Below are positions 29,571 to 38,567 of a stretch of 64,000 bases of DNA, piece by piece. The stretch's first letter is position 1. Every line of letters begins with the position of its first letter. The notes beneath the pieces are model-generated. The model did no database searches. It worked only from the letters and a program-made list of their open reading frames with translations, and was not told the DNA's origin. Origin of the DNA: Corynebacterium marinum DSM 44953 (GTDB lineage Bacteria > Actinomycetota > Actinomycetes > Mycobacteriales > Mycobacteriaceae); assembly GCF_000835165.1 (NCBI RefSeq), contig NZ_CP007790.1, positions 1,054,001-1,118,000 of the forward strand. Reading direction: 5' to 3'. A program made the position numbers and the translations under genes.

Positions 29571-31076
29571 ATGACTGCCGCGATTCATGAGTTGATGGAC
29601 TTTGATGAGGTCCTGGAGACCTTCGACCCCGTGATGGGCCTGGAGGTCCACGTCGAACTGGCCACGGAGACCAAGATGTTCTCCGCCAGCTCCGCCCACT
29701 TCGGCGCGGAGCCCAACTCCAACGTCGACCCCGTCTCCCTCGGCCTGCCCGGCGCCCTGCCGGTGGTCAACGCCAAGGGCGTCGAGTGGGCCATCAAGAT
29801 CGGCCTGGCGCTGAACTGCTCGATCGCCGAGTCCTCCCGCTTCGCCCGGAAGAACTACTTCTACCCGGACCAGCCCAAGGGCTACCAGATCTCCCAGTAC
29901 GACGAGCCGATCGCCTACGACGGCTACCTCGACATCGTGCTCGACGACGGCACCGACTGGCGCATCGAGATCGAGCGCGCCCACATGGAGGAGGACACCG
30001 GCAAGCTCACCCACGTCGGTGGCCAGTCCGGACGCATCCACGGCGCGACCACCTCCCTCGTCGACTGCAACCGGGCCGGCGTCCCGCTCATCGAGATCGT
30101 CACCAAGCCCATCGAGGGGGCCGGCGCCCGCGCCCCCGAGGTCGCCCGCGCCTACGTCACCGCGCTGCGCGAGCTCGTGGCCGCCCTCGGTGTCTCCGAC
30201 GCCCGCATGGACCAGGGTTCCATGCGGGTGGACTCCAACCTCTCGCTGCGCCCCATCGGCCAGGTGGAGTTCGGCACCCGCACCGAGACCAAGAACATCA
30301 ACTCCCTCAAGTCCGTCGAGCAGGCCGTCCGCTACGAGATGATGCGCCAGGCCGCGGCCCTGGTCAACGGCGAGGAGATCATCCAGGAGACCCGCCACTA
30401 CCAGGAGCTCGACGGCTCCACCCGCAAGGGCCGCCGCAAGGAGTCCGCCGAGGACTACCGCTACTTCAACGACCCCGACCTCCCGCCGGTCCTCGCGCCG
30501 AAGGAGTGGGTCGAGGAGATCCGCGCCACCCTGCCCGAGCTGCCCTGGATCCGCCGCGCCCGCATCCAGGCCGAATGGGGCCTCGCCGACGCCGAGATGC
30601 GCGACCTCGTCAACGTCGGCGCCCTCAACGCCATCATCGCCACCGTCGAGGAGGGTTCCACCCCGGACGAGGCCCGCGCCTGGTGGGGCAACTACATCGC
30701 CGCCAAGGCCCGCGAGACCGACACCGAGCTCGTGGACCTGGCGATCACCCCCGCCCACGTCGCCCGCGTTATCGCCCTGGTCAAGGAAGGCAAGTTGACC
30801 ACCAAGCTCGGCCGCCAGGCAGTCGACGGCGTCCTGGCGGGGGAGGGCAACGTCGACGAGGTCATCGCCGCCCGCGGCCTGGAGGTCGTGCGCGACGACG
30901 GCGCCATCGAGGCCGCCGTCGACGAGGCGCTGGCCGCCAACCCCGACATCGTGGAGAAGTACCGCGCCGGCAACACTAAGGTCACCGGCGCCATCGTCGG
31001 CGCCGTAATGAAGGCGACCCGCGGCAAGGCCGATCCGGCCCAGGTGAACAAGCTCATCGCGGAGAAGCTGGCGTAG
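29571..31076 (+). CDS. gatB: Asp-tRNA(Asn)/Glu-tRNA(Gln) amidotransferase subunit B
   Basis: GatB (501 residues) binds the mischarged tRNA and activates it with [19 protein letters not shown] opens the cradle domain. [20 protein letters not shown] (about 99) and [11 protein letters not shown] (about 218) are signatures, and the C-terminal helical and YqeY-like tail is complete. The ATG at 29571 has TAGACT 7 bases upstream. It lies 5.3 kb from the end of gatA, a split also found in C. glutamicum as I recall it. Confidence 0.97.
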   Translation: MTAAIHELMDFDEVLETFDPVMGLEVHVELATETKMFSASSAHFGAEPNSNVDPVSLGLPGALPVVNAKGVEWAIKIGLALNCSIAESSRFARKNYFYPDQPKGYQISQYDEPIAYDGYLDIVLDDGTDWRIEIERAHMEEDTGKLTHVGGQSGRIHGATTSLVDCNRAGVPLIEIVTKPIEGAGARAPEVARAYVTALRELVAALGVSDARMDQGSMRVDSNLSLRPIGQVEFGTRTETKNINSLKSVEQAVRYEMMRQAAALVNGEEIIQETRHYQELDGSTRKGRRKESAEDYRYFNDPDLPPVLAPKEWVEEIRATLPELPWIRRARIQAEWGLADAEMRDLVNVGALNAIIATVEEGSTPDEARAWWGNYIAAKARETDTELVDLAITPAHVARVIALVKEGKLTTKLGRQAVDGVLAGEGNVDEVIAARGLEVVRDDGAIEAAVDEALAANPDIVEKYRAGNTKVTGAIVGAVMKATRGKADPAQVNKLIAEKLA

Positions 31077-31090
31077 CTGTTTTTCTGGTG

Positions 31091-31124
31091 AAGGCGTGCA
31101 GGCCGACGGCCTGCACGCCTTTCC
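31091..31124 (+). terminator. Rho-independent terminator after gatB
   Basis: AAGGCGTGCAGGCC (31091-31104) is perfectly paired with 31108-31121 across a 3-base loop, followed by TTCCC. It begins 15 bases after the gatB stop. Confidence 0.9.
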
Positions 31125-31489
31125 CGTGCGCCGTGCCCGCGTGTTCGCCCCTGAACTGGTGGCCCGTCATGTCAGATAAGACAACGGGGCGTTTTTTCCG
31201 ACACACAACACGTCATATCAATCCCGTGAGCTGCGCATATGAAAATACGGTTCTTCGTCAAATGTGACATTTGACGAAGGCCCGTATTTTCCGTTCCGGC
31301 GCGGTGCGGTCCGGCAGGGCGGAAGACCGGAAGATATCCAGCCGCAGGCTGGGCACCGCCGTTGAGGGGTGGCCGCCGGTGAAGCGGGGGACACGGGGAC
31401 CTCCGCACCCTAGGCTCAAGGGGGCACGGGCTTTCATCGCCCTCGGCGGGGAGGCCGTCCCGACCGAAGGAACGTTTCGAGGCTGTCAG
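31125..31489. other. Long intergenic region before the CPBP protease
   Basis: About 365 bases with no supported gene. It is AT-richer than its surroundings at 31170-31290 and holds the 51-bp inverted repeat at 31241-31291. An open plus-strand frame upstream of 31490 has no start with a ribosome site and looks non-coding. Confidence 0.5.
31241..31291. repeat. 51-bp near-perfect inverted repeat
   Basis: Outer arms GAAAATACGG (31241-31250) and CCGTATTTTC (31282-31291), then a 3-base mismatch, then inner arms TTCGTCAAATG (31254-31264) and CATTTGACGAA (31268-31278) around a TGA loop. That is 21 paired bases per side. It could be a bidirectional terminator, an operator or a mobile-element remnant. 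Confidence 0.85.
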
Positions 31490-32356
31490 ATGTCTTCTCC
31501 CCATGGTCCCTCCGTCCGAGCCACCACCACGCCGTGGCTGATCCTGGTCGTCGCCGTCACCATCATCCTCACGGCGGGCATCCACCTGCTGCTGAGAGCG
31601 GGCGTGTTCACGCCCCTTGTCCGCGCCACCGACGGGCTCATTCACCGGTCGTTGCTGGGGAACGCGATACTGCTTCTCGTCGTCGTCGGCGGGTTGATCC
31701 TCCATGTCGGCGGGTTAAGCCCCCGGCAGGTCGGGTTGATCCCCCGCCGGCTGCCCCTCGCGGTGGCGGTCACTCTGGGGGTGTGGCTGCTGATGCAGGC
31801 GATCCAGCTGGTCTTCCACCTCCTGGCAGACGGCACCGCCCAGGTGTCCCCGGTCTGGGCGGGGGGCGGTGCCACCGTTCTCGTCGGCGGCCTGATCGCC
31901 CAGTTCTTCGGCACCGCCCTCGTGGAGGAGATCATTTTCCGGGGTTACCTGCTGACTCAGGTGCGGGAGAAGCTGCACCGCAGATGGTCCGGGTCAGCCC
32001 GCCGGGCGCTCATCCCCGCGCTGTTGATCTCGCAGTTCTCGTTCGCCGCCTTCCACCTGCCCGGCCACATCGCCAGCGGCCTTGGTCCGATCGACATTGT
32101 GATTGATCTGGTGCGTTTGACCCTGCTCGGAACTCTGTTCGCGTTGCTCTACCTGCGGACCGGGAACCTCTTCATCGGCATCGGAATCCATTCGCTCTCC
32201 AACAACCCCACCGCGTTGTTCGTCCCGGACCCGAACCAGGATTCGCTCCTCGCACTCGCCTTCGGAGCCCTCATCATCATCTTCTGGCCGCGGCGTCGGG
32301 AACGGGAGTCAGAGACTACGGCGCGGAGCTCAGCGGCCGGGCCACGGATCCAATAG
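31490..32356 (+). CDS. CPBP-family intramembrane metalloprotease
   Basis: 288 residues with about eight membrane segments. The CPBP motifs are present in order: EEIIFRGYL (motif 1, about residue 147), FAAFHLPGH (motif 2, about 186) and GIHSLSNN (motif 3, about 236). These proteases cut prenylated or membrane substrates and sometimes protect from bacteriocins; the target here is unknown. The ATG at 31490 has CGAGG 8 bases upstream. The C-terminus is basic and cytoplasmic. Confidence 0.88.
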   Translation: MSSPHGPSVRATTTPWLILVVAVTIILTAGIHLLLRAGVFTPLVRATDGLIHRSLLGNAILLLVVVGGLILHVGGLSPRQVGLIPRRLPLAVAVTLGVWLLMQAIQLVFHLLADGTAQVSPVWAGGGATVLVGGLIAQFFGTALVEEIIFRGYLLTQVREKLHRRWSGSARRALIPALLISQFSFAAFHLPGHIASGLGPIDIVIDLVRLTLLGTLFALLYLRTGNLFIGIGIHSLSNNPTALFVPDPNQDSLLALAFGALIIIFWPRRRERESETTARSSAAGPRIQ

Positions 32357-32392
32357 CACCGCCGGCGGCGGGGACGGGGCACAATGGTCCCC

Positions 32393-33472
32393 ATGAGTTC
32401 CTATGTTCCCGCATCTGACCGTTACACCTCCATGCCCTACCGTCGGGTGGGCCGGTCCGGCCTGAAACTGCCCGCCATTTCCCTGGGCCTGTGGCACAAC
32501 TTCGGCGACGACAAGCCGCTGGAGACCCAGCGCGCGATCCTGCGCCGGGCTTTCGACCGCGGTGTCACCCACTTCGACCTGGCCAACAACTACGGCCCGC
32601 CCGCGGGCTCCGCGGAGATCAACTTCGGGCGCCTGCTCAAGGAGGATTTCCTGCCCTACCGCGACGAGCTGATCATCTCGTCCAAGGCGGGCTGGGACAT
32701 GTGGGAGGGCCCCTACGGTTTCGGCGGTTCACGCAAGTACCTCATGGCCAGCCTCGACCAGTCGCTGGAGCGCATGGGCCTGGACTACGTCGACATCTTC
32801 TACCACCACCGCCCGGACCCGGACACCCCGCTGGAGGAGACGATGTACGCGCTCCGCGACATCGTCGCTTCCGGAAAGGCCCTGTACGTGGGGATCTCCT
32901 CCTACGGCCCCGAGCTGACTGCTGAGGCCGCCCAGTTCATGGCAGAGGAGGGGTGTCCGCTGATCATCAACCAGCCGAGCTACTCCATCGTCAACCGGTG
33001 GGTCGAGGAGCCGGGCGAGGACGGCGATTCCCTGTTGACCGCCGCCGCCGACTCCGGCCTGGGCACCATCGCCTTCTCCCCGCTGGCGCAGGGTCTGCTC
33101 ACCGACCGCTATCTCGGCGGCGTCCCGGCCGATTCCCGTGCCGCGGCCGCCAAATCGCTGTCCGGCGACATGCTCAGCGAGGAGAACCTGACCATGATCT
33201 CCCGCCTCAACGACATCGCCCAGGAGCGCGAGCAGTCCCTGGCCCAGATGGCCCTGGCGTGGGTGCTGCGCGAGCAGGGCGAGTACGGCGTGGAGACCGT
33301 CACCTCGGCACTCATCGGCGCGTCCAGCGTCGCGCAGCTCGACGAGAACCTCGACACCCTGGACAACCTCGAGTTCTCCACGGCCGAGCTCAAGGCCATC
33401 GACGACGTGGCCCGCGACGCCGGCATCAACATCTGGGCCGACGCCACCGCTTCGCGCCGGCACGCAGACTAG
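32393..33472 (+). CDS. Aldo/keto reductase, YghZ/Kv-beta type
   Basis: 359 residues. The catalytic tetrad is in HFDLANNYGP (Asp, Tyr), ISSKAGW (Lys) and FYHHRPDP (His). The length and the GPYGFGGSRKYL insert match the YghZ group, which reduces L-glyceraldehyde-3-phosphate and methylglyoxal with NADPH, so a detoxifying role is likely. The ATG at 32393 has CACAAT (32380-32385) 7 bases upstream. Confidence 0.9.
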   Translation: MSSYVPASDRYTSMPYRRVGRSGLKLPAISLGLWHNFGDDKPLETQRAILRRAFDRGVTHFDLANNYGPPAGSAEINFGRLLKEDFLPYRDELIISSKAGWDMWEGPYGFGGSRKYLMASLDQSLERMGLDYVDIFYHHRPDPDTPLEETMYALRDIVASGKALYVGISSYGPELTAEAAQFMAEEGCPLIINQPSYSIVNRWVEEPGEDGDSLLTAAADSGLGTIAFSPLAQGLLTDRYLGGVPADSRAAAAKSLSGDMLSEENLTMISRLNDIAQEREQSLAQMALAWVLREQGEYGVETVTSALIGASSVAQLDENLDTLDNLEFSTAELKAIDDVARDAGINIWADATASRRHAD

Positions 33473-33478
33473 CGCCGG

Positions 33479-34147
33479 TCAGATCAGCGCCAGCTTCACC
33501 GCCAGCCCGGCCAGCACTGCCGCGATGGCCACGTTGAGCACGCGCCACACCTTCGGGCTCGACAACGGCCCGGCGAGCAGTCCGGCCCCGTAGCCGACGA
33601 CGGGGAACCAGATGAAGCTGGCGAGCAGCGCACCGCCGGTGAACAGCCAGCGCCCGGGGTCGCCGTACTGGTTGGCCAGCCCGCCGATCATGACCAGGGA
33701 ATCCAGGTAGGCGGAGGGGTTGAGCCAGGTCAGCGCCACCGCGGCCAGGGCGGGCCTGACCCAGGTGCGCTGCGGCCGCACGCGGGTGGCCAGGGCGGTT
33801 CCGCCTCCGCCGTGCTCTTCGCCTCGTGGTTCCCCGGTGGAGACGACGAGGGCGCCGACGCGGCGGTGGGCGCGGAGGGCGTCGCGCAGCGCCGCGAAGG
33901 CGAACCACGCGAGGTAGGCCACGCCGGCCCATTTCAAGGCCGTGAGGACGAAGGGGGCGCGTTCGACGAGGACGCCGACGCCCAGGGTGCCGAGGGTGAG
34001 CAGGGCGACGTCGGAAAGCAGGCAGACGAGGATGACGGCGGTGACGCCTTCGCGGCGGGCCCCCTGGCGGATGAGCAGCAGGTTCTGCGGGCCGACGGCG
34101 ATGATGAGGGAGAATCCGAGCAGCAGCCCGGCGAGCACGATCGACAT
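33479..34147 (-). CDS. lysE: L-lysine/L-arginine exporter LysE
   Basis: 222 residues with about six membrane segments. GFSLIIAVGPQNLLLIRQG at the N-terminus and LTWLNPSAYLDSLVMIG in the middle are the LysE/ArgO hallmarks. LysE exports excess lysine and arginine. It is divergent from lysG, its known activator. A hydrophilic loop (about 97-130) is glycine-rich and a little longer than usual. Confidence 0.93.
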   Translation of the reverse strand: MSIVLAGLLLGFSLIIAVGPQNLLLIRQGARREGVTAVILVCLLSDVALLTLGTLGVGVLVERAPFVLTALKWAGVAYLAWFAFAALRDALRAHRRVGALVVSTGEPRGEEHGGGGTALATRVRPQRTWVRPALAAVALTWLNPSAYLDSLVMIGGLANQYGDPGRWLFTGGALLASFIWFPVVGYGAGLLAGPLSSPKVWRVLNVAIAAVLAGLAVKLALI

Positions 34148-34217
34148 GCCTGACAGTCTCGCGCGCTCAGCCGATTAAGGCCAGTGATATTTCCTCACCC
34201 TGGTTTAGAATTGCTTC

Positions 34218-35093
34218 ATGAACCCGGTCCACCTGCAGACTCTGCTCGCCATCGTCGAGGAGGGCAGCTTCGAGGTCGCTGCGGCGGTGCTCGGCGTCTC
34301 GCCCTCGGCGGTGAGCCAGCGCATCAAGGCGCTGGAGAAGGAGACCGGGCGGGTCCTCGTGCGGCGCACCAACCCGGCGACGGCGACCGAGGCGGGGGAG
34401 GTGCTCGTGCAGGCGGCGCGGCGGATGGCGCTGCTGCAGGCCGAGACTAACTCCCGGCTGCGCGGCCGGCTGGAGAGGGTGCCGCTCTCCGTGGCCGTCA
34501 ACGCGGATTCGCTGGCCACCTGGTTCCGTCCGGTGCTCGCCGACGTCGCCGGTTTCCGCTCCGCCACCCTGCGCCTGCGCATCGAGGACGAGGCGCACAC
34601 GCTGGCGCTGCTGCGCCGCGGCGACGTCCTGGGCGCGATCACCCGGGAGGCCGCGCCCGTCTCCGGTTGCGACTCGATGCCGCTGGGCATGATGCGTTAC
34701 CGCGCGGTGGCGACTCCGGAACTCCGCGACGCCCACACCCGCGACGACGGGGTCGACTGGGCGAACATGCCCGCCCTGCGCTTCGGCCCCAACGACGCGC
34801 TGCAGGACTCCGACCTGGAGGGAAGGCTCGACGACGCGGTCCGCCGCCACCGCGCGATCTCCCAGATCCCCTCCTCCGAGGGGTTCCTGGAGGCGACGCG
34901 CGTGGGGCTCGGTTGGTCCCTGGCGCCGGAGCTGCAGGTAGACCGACTGATCGCGTCCGGCGAACTCGTGCTTCTCGACGCCACCGTCGTCCAGGTCCCC
35001 CTCTACTGGCAGCGTTGGCGCCTGGAATCCGACCTGCTCGAACGCCTCACCGCCAGCGTCGCCGCCGCGGCGGCCGCGTTGCCGGCGCTTTAG
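34218..35093 (+). CDS. lysG: LysR-type activator LysG
   Basis: 291 residues. The N-terminal helix-turn-helix (HLQTLLAIVEEGSFEVAAAVLGVSPSAVSQRIKALE) is that of the ArgP/IciA/LysG branch. LysG turns on lysE when lysine, arginine or histidine builds up. The ATG at 34218 has TAGAAT (34206-34211) 6 bases upstream. The 70-base gap to lysE must hold the LysG operator. The stop overlaps the convergent neighbour by four bases. Confidence 0.93.
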   Translation: MNPVHLQTLLAIVEEGSFEVAAAVLGVSPSAVSQRIKALEKETGRVLVRRTNPATATEAGEVLVQAARRMALLQAETNSRLRGRLERVPLSVAVNADSLATWFRPVLADVAGFRSATLRLRIEDEAHTLALLRRGDVLGAITREAAPVSGCDSMPLGMMRYRAVATPELRDAHTRDDGVDWANMPALRFGPNDALQDSDLEGRLDDAVRRHRAISQIPSSEGFLEATRVGLGWSLAPELQVDRLIASGELVLLDATVVQVPLYWQRWRLESDLLERLTASVAAAAAALPAL

Positions 35094-36175
35094 CCCTGGA
35101 ACGGTTCCGGGTTCTTCAACCCCTCGCCGACGGGCACGGGCCCGGGCAGGGTGGTCCCGTCGGCGAAGGGGCGGCCGCCCAACGCCTCACGGCCGTGCGG
35201 GGTGGCGAAACCGCTCAGGTCCGGGCCCTTGGGCACGATCTGGGTGGGGTTGACCTCGGTGTGGACGATGTAATAGTGCTGCTTGATCTCGGTGAAGTCC
35301 GTGGTGTCGCCGAACCCGGGGAGCTGGAAGAGTTCGCGCAGGTACCCCCACAGGTTGGGCATCTCGGTGATCTTGTTGCGGGAGGCCTTGAAGTGGCCGT
35401 GGTAGACGGCGTCGAAACGCACCAGCGTGGTGAACAGGCGGATGTCCGTCTCGGTGACGTGGTCGCCGACGAGGTAGCGGCGGGTGGACAGACGCTCCTC
35501 GAGGGTGTCCAGGGCGGCCCAGAGGCGGTCGTAGGCGGAGTCGTAGGCCTCCTGGGAGCCGGCGAAGCCGCAACGGTAGACGCCGTTGTTGACCTCGGTG
35601 AACAGCCACTTGTTCAGCTCCTCCATCTCCGCGACGTGTTCGGCGGGCCACAGGTCCGGTGCGCCGGCGCGGTGGAACTGCCCCCACTGGGTGATCATGT
35701 CGCGCACGAGGGTGGGGTAGTCGTTGGTGACCACCTTCCGGCTCGACTCCTCGACGATCGCCGGCACCGTGATGCCGCGCGGGTAGTCGGGGAAGCGGTT
35801 GAAGTAGGCGTCCTGCAGGCGGGGCAGCTCCAGCACCGGGTCGACGCCGCCCGGGTCGAGGTCGAAAGTCCAGGAGCGTTTGTCGTGGGTGGGGCCGGTC
35901 AAGCCCAGTGAGATGACGTCCTCCAGACCCATGAGACGGCGGACGATGACGGCGCGGTGCGCCCACGGGCATGCACGGGCCGCCACGAGCCGGTAGCGGC
36001 CGGCCTCAACGGGCCAGCGGAAGGTGCCGTCGGACTGCTCGGTCGCTTCACCGGCGGGGGCGTCGGAGGTGATGCGGTCGTTGATGTACTGGGTGTCGCG
36101 CACGAATTCGCCGTCGGGGGATGCGTTCTGCGCGTCGCCGGCCCAGGAGTCGTTGCCATTGCTATCTGTTGTCAT
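35090..36175 (-). CDS. Glutathionyl-hydroquinone reductase-like GST (YqjG/ECM4 family)
   Basis: 361 residues. AARACPWAHRAVIVR (about 90-104) carries the catalytic cysteine of the Xi-class transferases, and the C-terminal helical domain shows HYYIVHTEVNPTQIVPKGPD. These enzymes reduce glutathionyl- or mycothiol-type quinone adducts. Corynebacteria use mycothiol, so that is the likely thiol. I choose the ATG at 36175 because TAAGGT (36188-36183) lies 7 bases upstream; the frame is open 126 bases further without a ribosome site. Confidence 0.9.
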   Translation of the reverse strand: MTTDSNGNDSWAGDAQNASPDGEFVRDTQYINDRITSDAPAGEATEQSDGTFRWPVEAGRYRLVAARACPWAHRAVIVRRLMGLEDVISLGLTGPTHDKRSWTFDLDPGGVDPVLELPRLQDAYFNRFPDYPRGITVPAIVEESSRKVVTNDYPTLVRDMITQWGQFHRAGAPDLWPAEHVAEMEELNKWLFTEVNNGVYRCGFAGSQEAYDSAYDRLWAALDTLEERLSTRRYLVGDHVTETDIRLFTTLVRFDAVYHGHFKASRNKITEMPNLWGYLRELFQLPGFGDTTDFTEIKQHYYIVHTEVNPTQIVPKGPDLSGFATPHGREALGGRPFADGTTLPGPVPVGEGLKNPEPFQG

Positions 36176-36339
36176 ATCAACAACCTTAGCCGGGGATGTC
36201 CCTGCCGTCAACGGCGGCCACCCCGCTCCGCCCCTCGTCGCCCCGGCAGGGCCATCCGTGACGCATTCGTAGGCTTTCCGCAACGCGGCTCGCCCGCTCA
36301 AGTCGGACCTGCAGCGCGGGATTGTCCTAACCTGGCGGT

Positions 36340-37311
36340 ATGAGCGACAAAAACCAGAACCCCGACCGAGCAGGGTCCTACGACGCCGACGGCCTCGATG
36401 TGCCCACCTACCGGCAGGACGCCCCAGCCGCCGACCAGCCCGCCGGTTCGACGGCGGCCAGCGCCCGCCCCTCGGGTGGCAACGACGCCACCACGCAGTT
36501 CCCGGAGACCTCCGGCACCGCCGCCACTACCGGCGCCTTCGGCCGGACCGGCCGCGCGGAGCCCCAGGAGATCCCCCCGGCGCAGCCTTCCGCCCCCTCC
36601 GCCCAACCTACCTACGCCGACCAGGACTTCGCGGCGCCGGGCGGCAGCACCGCGTACGAGACCTTCGCCTACGACCGTGCGCAGGAGCAGCCGACCACCG
36701 TAGCACCAGCCCCAGGCCCAGCCTCGGCTCCGGTGGCCCCGGCCCCGGCCCCGGTCGCTACGGCGCCGGTGGATGAGGCGGACGTCCGCGACCACCGCCG
36801 CGGCACCATCGACTTCGGCCTTTTCATCATCCGTCTCATGCTGGGGCTGTGGCTCATCCTCGAGGCCGTGGGCACCTTCTTCCGTCTCGGCGGCAACCCC
36901 GGCCTGTCCGGCCTGGAGGCCGACTACTCCGGTTACCTCGCGCCCGAGGGCCTGGCCATCGTCATCCCGTCGCTGCAGCTCGCCGCCGGCGTGTTCCTCG
37001 TCCTGGGCCTGATCACGCCGGTCTTCGCCATGCTGGCGACCATCGCCACCTCTTTCACCGCCCTGCACGAGCTGACCACCTCCGGCGCGGGAATCGATGT
37101 CTTCGCCTGGCCGGAATCGGTGTGGCTGTCGTTGGTGCTCCTGGGCAGTTCCCTGGCACTGCAGTTCACCGGCCCGGGCTTCGTCTCCCTCGACTACGGC
37201 CGCAGCTGGGCGCGTCGCCCGCTGCTCAGCTCCTGGCTCTTCGTCCTGCTGGCCATCGCCGGCGGCGTGGCACTGTGGTGGTTCGGCGCGGGCATCAACC
37301 CGCTGGCTTAA
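36340..37311 (+). CDS. DoxX-family membrane protein with long disordered N-terminus
   Basis: 323 residues. The first 150 are rich in Pro, Ala, Thr and Gln and look disordered. A DoxX domain of four membrane segments follows (RGTIDFGLFIIRLMLGLWLI onward), then one more segment at the C-terminus. DoxX proteins sit in redox or thiosulfate:quinone systems; the role here is unknown. The ATG at 36340 has TAACCT (36328-36333) 6 bases upstream. It ends convergent to the glycosyltransferase, overlapping by 17 bases. Confidence 0.82.
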   Translation: MSDKNQNPDRAGSYDADGLDVPTYRQDAPAADQPAGSTAASARPSGGNDATTQFPETSGTAATTGAFGRTGRAEPQEIPPAQPSAPSAQPTYADQDFAAPGGSTAYETFAYDRAQEQPTTVAPAPGPASAPVAPAPAPVATAPVDEADVRDHRRGTIDFGLFIIRLMLGLWLILEAVGTFFRLGGNPGLSGLEADYSGYLAPEGLAIVIPSLQLAAGVFLVLGLITPVFAMLATIATSFTALHELTTSGAGIDVFAWPESVWLSLVLLGSSLALQFTGPGFVSLDYGRSWARRPLLSSWLFVLLAIAGGVALWWFGAGINPLA

Positions 37312-38557
37312 CCCGCCGCAGGGCGAATGCCCAGGCCACCAGTACGGCGATGCCCAGCCACACGAAATCGGAGACGAGGAATTTCTCGACTCCGGTGAGA
37401 TAGTGGACGTCGATGGCGTCGCCGTACCACCATTTCGGGGGCTGGGTGAGCACGAGCGCCGCCCAGGTGAACACCAGGGCGGAGAGCGCGACGGGGGCGC
37501 GCAGGACCGTCAGGCAGCGCCATGCCAGCACCGGGAGGATCAGCGTCAGCCAGATCCAGTGGTGCGACCAGGACACCGGGGAGATCAGCAGCATGATGAG
37601 GGCGTTGACCAGGGCGGCGTCGACAAGCATGTCGCGCCGGAAGAGCGCGACCATCAGCCACCCGCCGAGCACGATCGTCAGCAGCGCCGCCACCAGCCAG
37701 ATGACGTTGGTCAGGGTGCTGTTCGCGTCGAGTGCCGCGTCACTGGTCCACCAGCGCATGAGCATGCCCTTGAGCGAGCTGTTGGACTGGTAGACGGTGC
37801 TCACGCCGAACTCGCTGTCGGTGCCCATACCCAGCAGCACAGTGGAGAAGTAGTCGACGGTGGCGTCCCAGCGGATCAGGGCCGCGACGCCCGTGGCGAG
37901 GAGCGCGGAGGCCCCAGCGACGAGGATCGCGCGGAAATCACGGCGCAGCAGGAAGAACAGCAGCATCGCCAGGGGAGTGATCTTGATGGCCGCGGCGATG
38001 CCGATGAGGCTGCCCTGCGGCAGGAAACGCTTGCGCGGCACCAGGTCGAGGATCACCAGCGCCATGATCACCACGTTGATCTGCGCGAACCCGGAGTTCA
38101 GCCACACCGGCTCGATGAGCAGCGCCACCGGCCAGGTCGCCGCTGTGAGGGCGGCGAGACTCAGCTTGTCGACGCTCCCGCGGGCCACCGCCCCCAGCAC
38201 GAACCACAGGCAGGCGATGATCAGCGCCGAAGAGACCATGATCATGATGTCGCCGGCGAGATCGCTGTGGATGACGTCGAAAATGCTCAACGGCACGAGG
38301 ATGAGGGCGCCGAACGGGGGGTAGATGAACGGCAGCGCCAGGTCACCTGCGTACATGGGCACGGAGTACATCTCTCCGCCCTCGAGGAAGGCGCGGACAC
38401 CCGACCGGTAGATGATCATGTCGACGGGGAAGTCGGTGATCATCAGCTGCCGCCCGGTCACGCCGAAGCCCGCGACCAGTCCCAGGGCCGTCACCATCTT
38501 GAGAATGGTGTCCGTGGGAAGAATCGCGGGCTTGGGGGACGTGTCGGGGGAACTCAC
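37295..38557 (-). CDS. GT87-type (DUF2029) polyprenol-phosphate glycosyltransferase
   Basis: 420 residues with about ten membrane segments. TDFPVDMIIYRSGVRAFLEG holds the acidic first-loop residue, and FIYPPFGALILVPLS is typical of DUF2029/GT87. In Corynebacteriales these GT-C enzymes add mannose or arabinose to envelope glycans from lipid-linked donors. I cannot tell which linkage. The GTG at 38557 has TAACAT (38570-38565) 7 bases upstream, and the TAA in that box is the stop codon of ilvD. Confidence 0.82.
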   Translation of the reverse strand: MSSPDTSPKPAILPTDTILKMVTALGLVAGFGVTGRQLMITDFPVDMIIYRSGVRAFLEGGEMYSVPMYAGDLALPFIYPPFGALILVPLSIFDVIHSDLAGDIMIMVSSALIIACLWFVLGAVARGSVDKLSLAALTAATWPVALLIEPVWLNSGFAQINVVIMALVILDLVPRKRFLPQGSLIGIAAAIKITPLAMLLFFLLRRDFRAILVAGASALLATGVAALIRWDATVDYFSTVLLGMGTDSEFGVSTVYQSNSSLKGMLMRWWTSDAALDANSTLTNVIWLVAALLTIVLGGWLMVALFRRDMLVDAALVNALIMLLISPVSWSHHWIWLTLILPVLAWRCLTVLRAPVALSALVFTWAALVLTQPPKWWYGDAIDVHYLTGVEKFLVSDFVWLGIAVLVAWAFALRRVKPAG

Positions 38558-38567
38558 CCGGCCGATG

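Noticed and set aside
31172..31705. Minus-strand frame in the gatB-CPBP gap
   Set aside because: It is antisense to the CPBP start, spans the 51-bp palindrome and has low-complexity composition.
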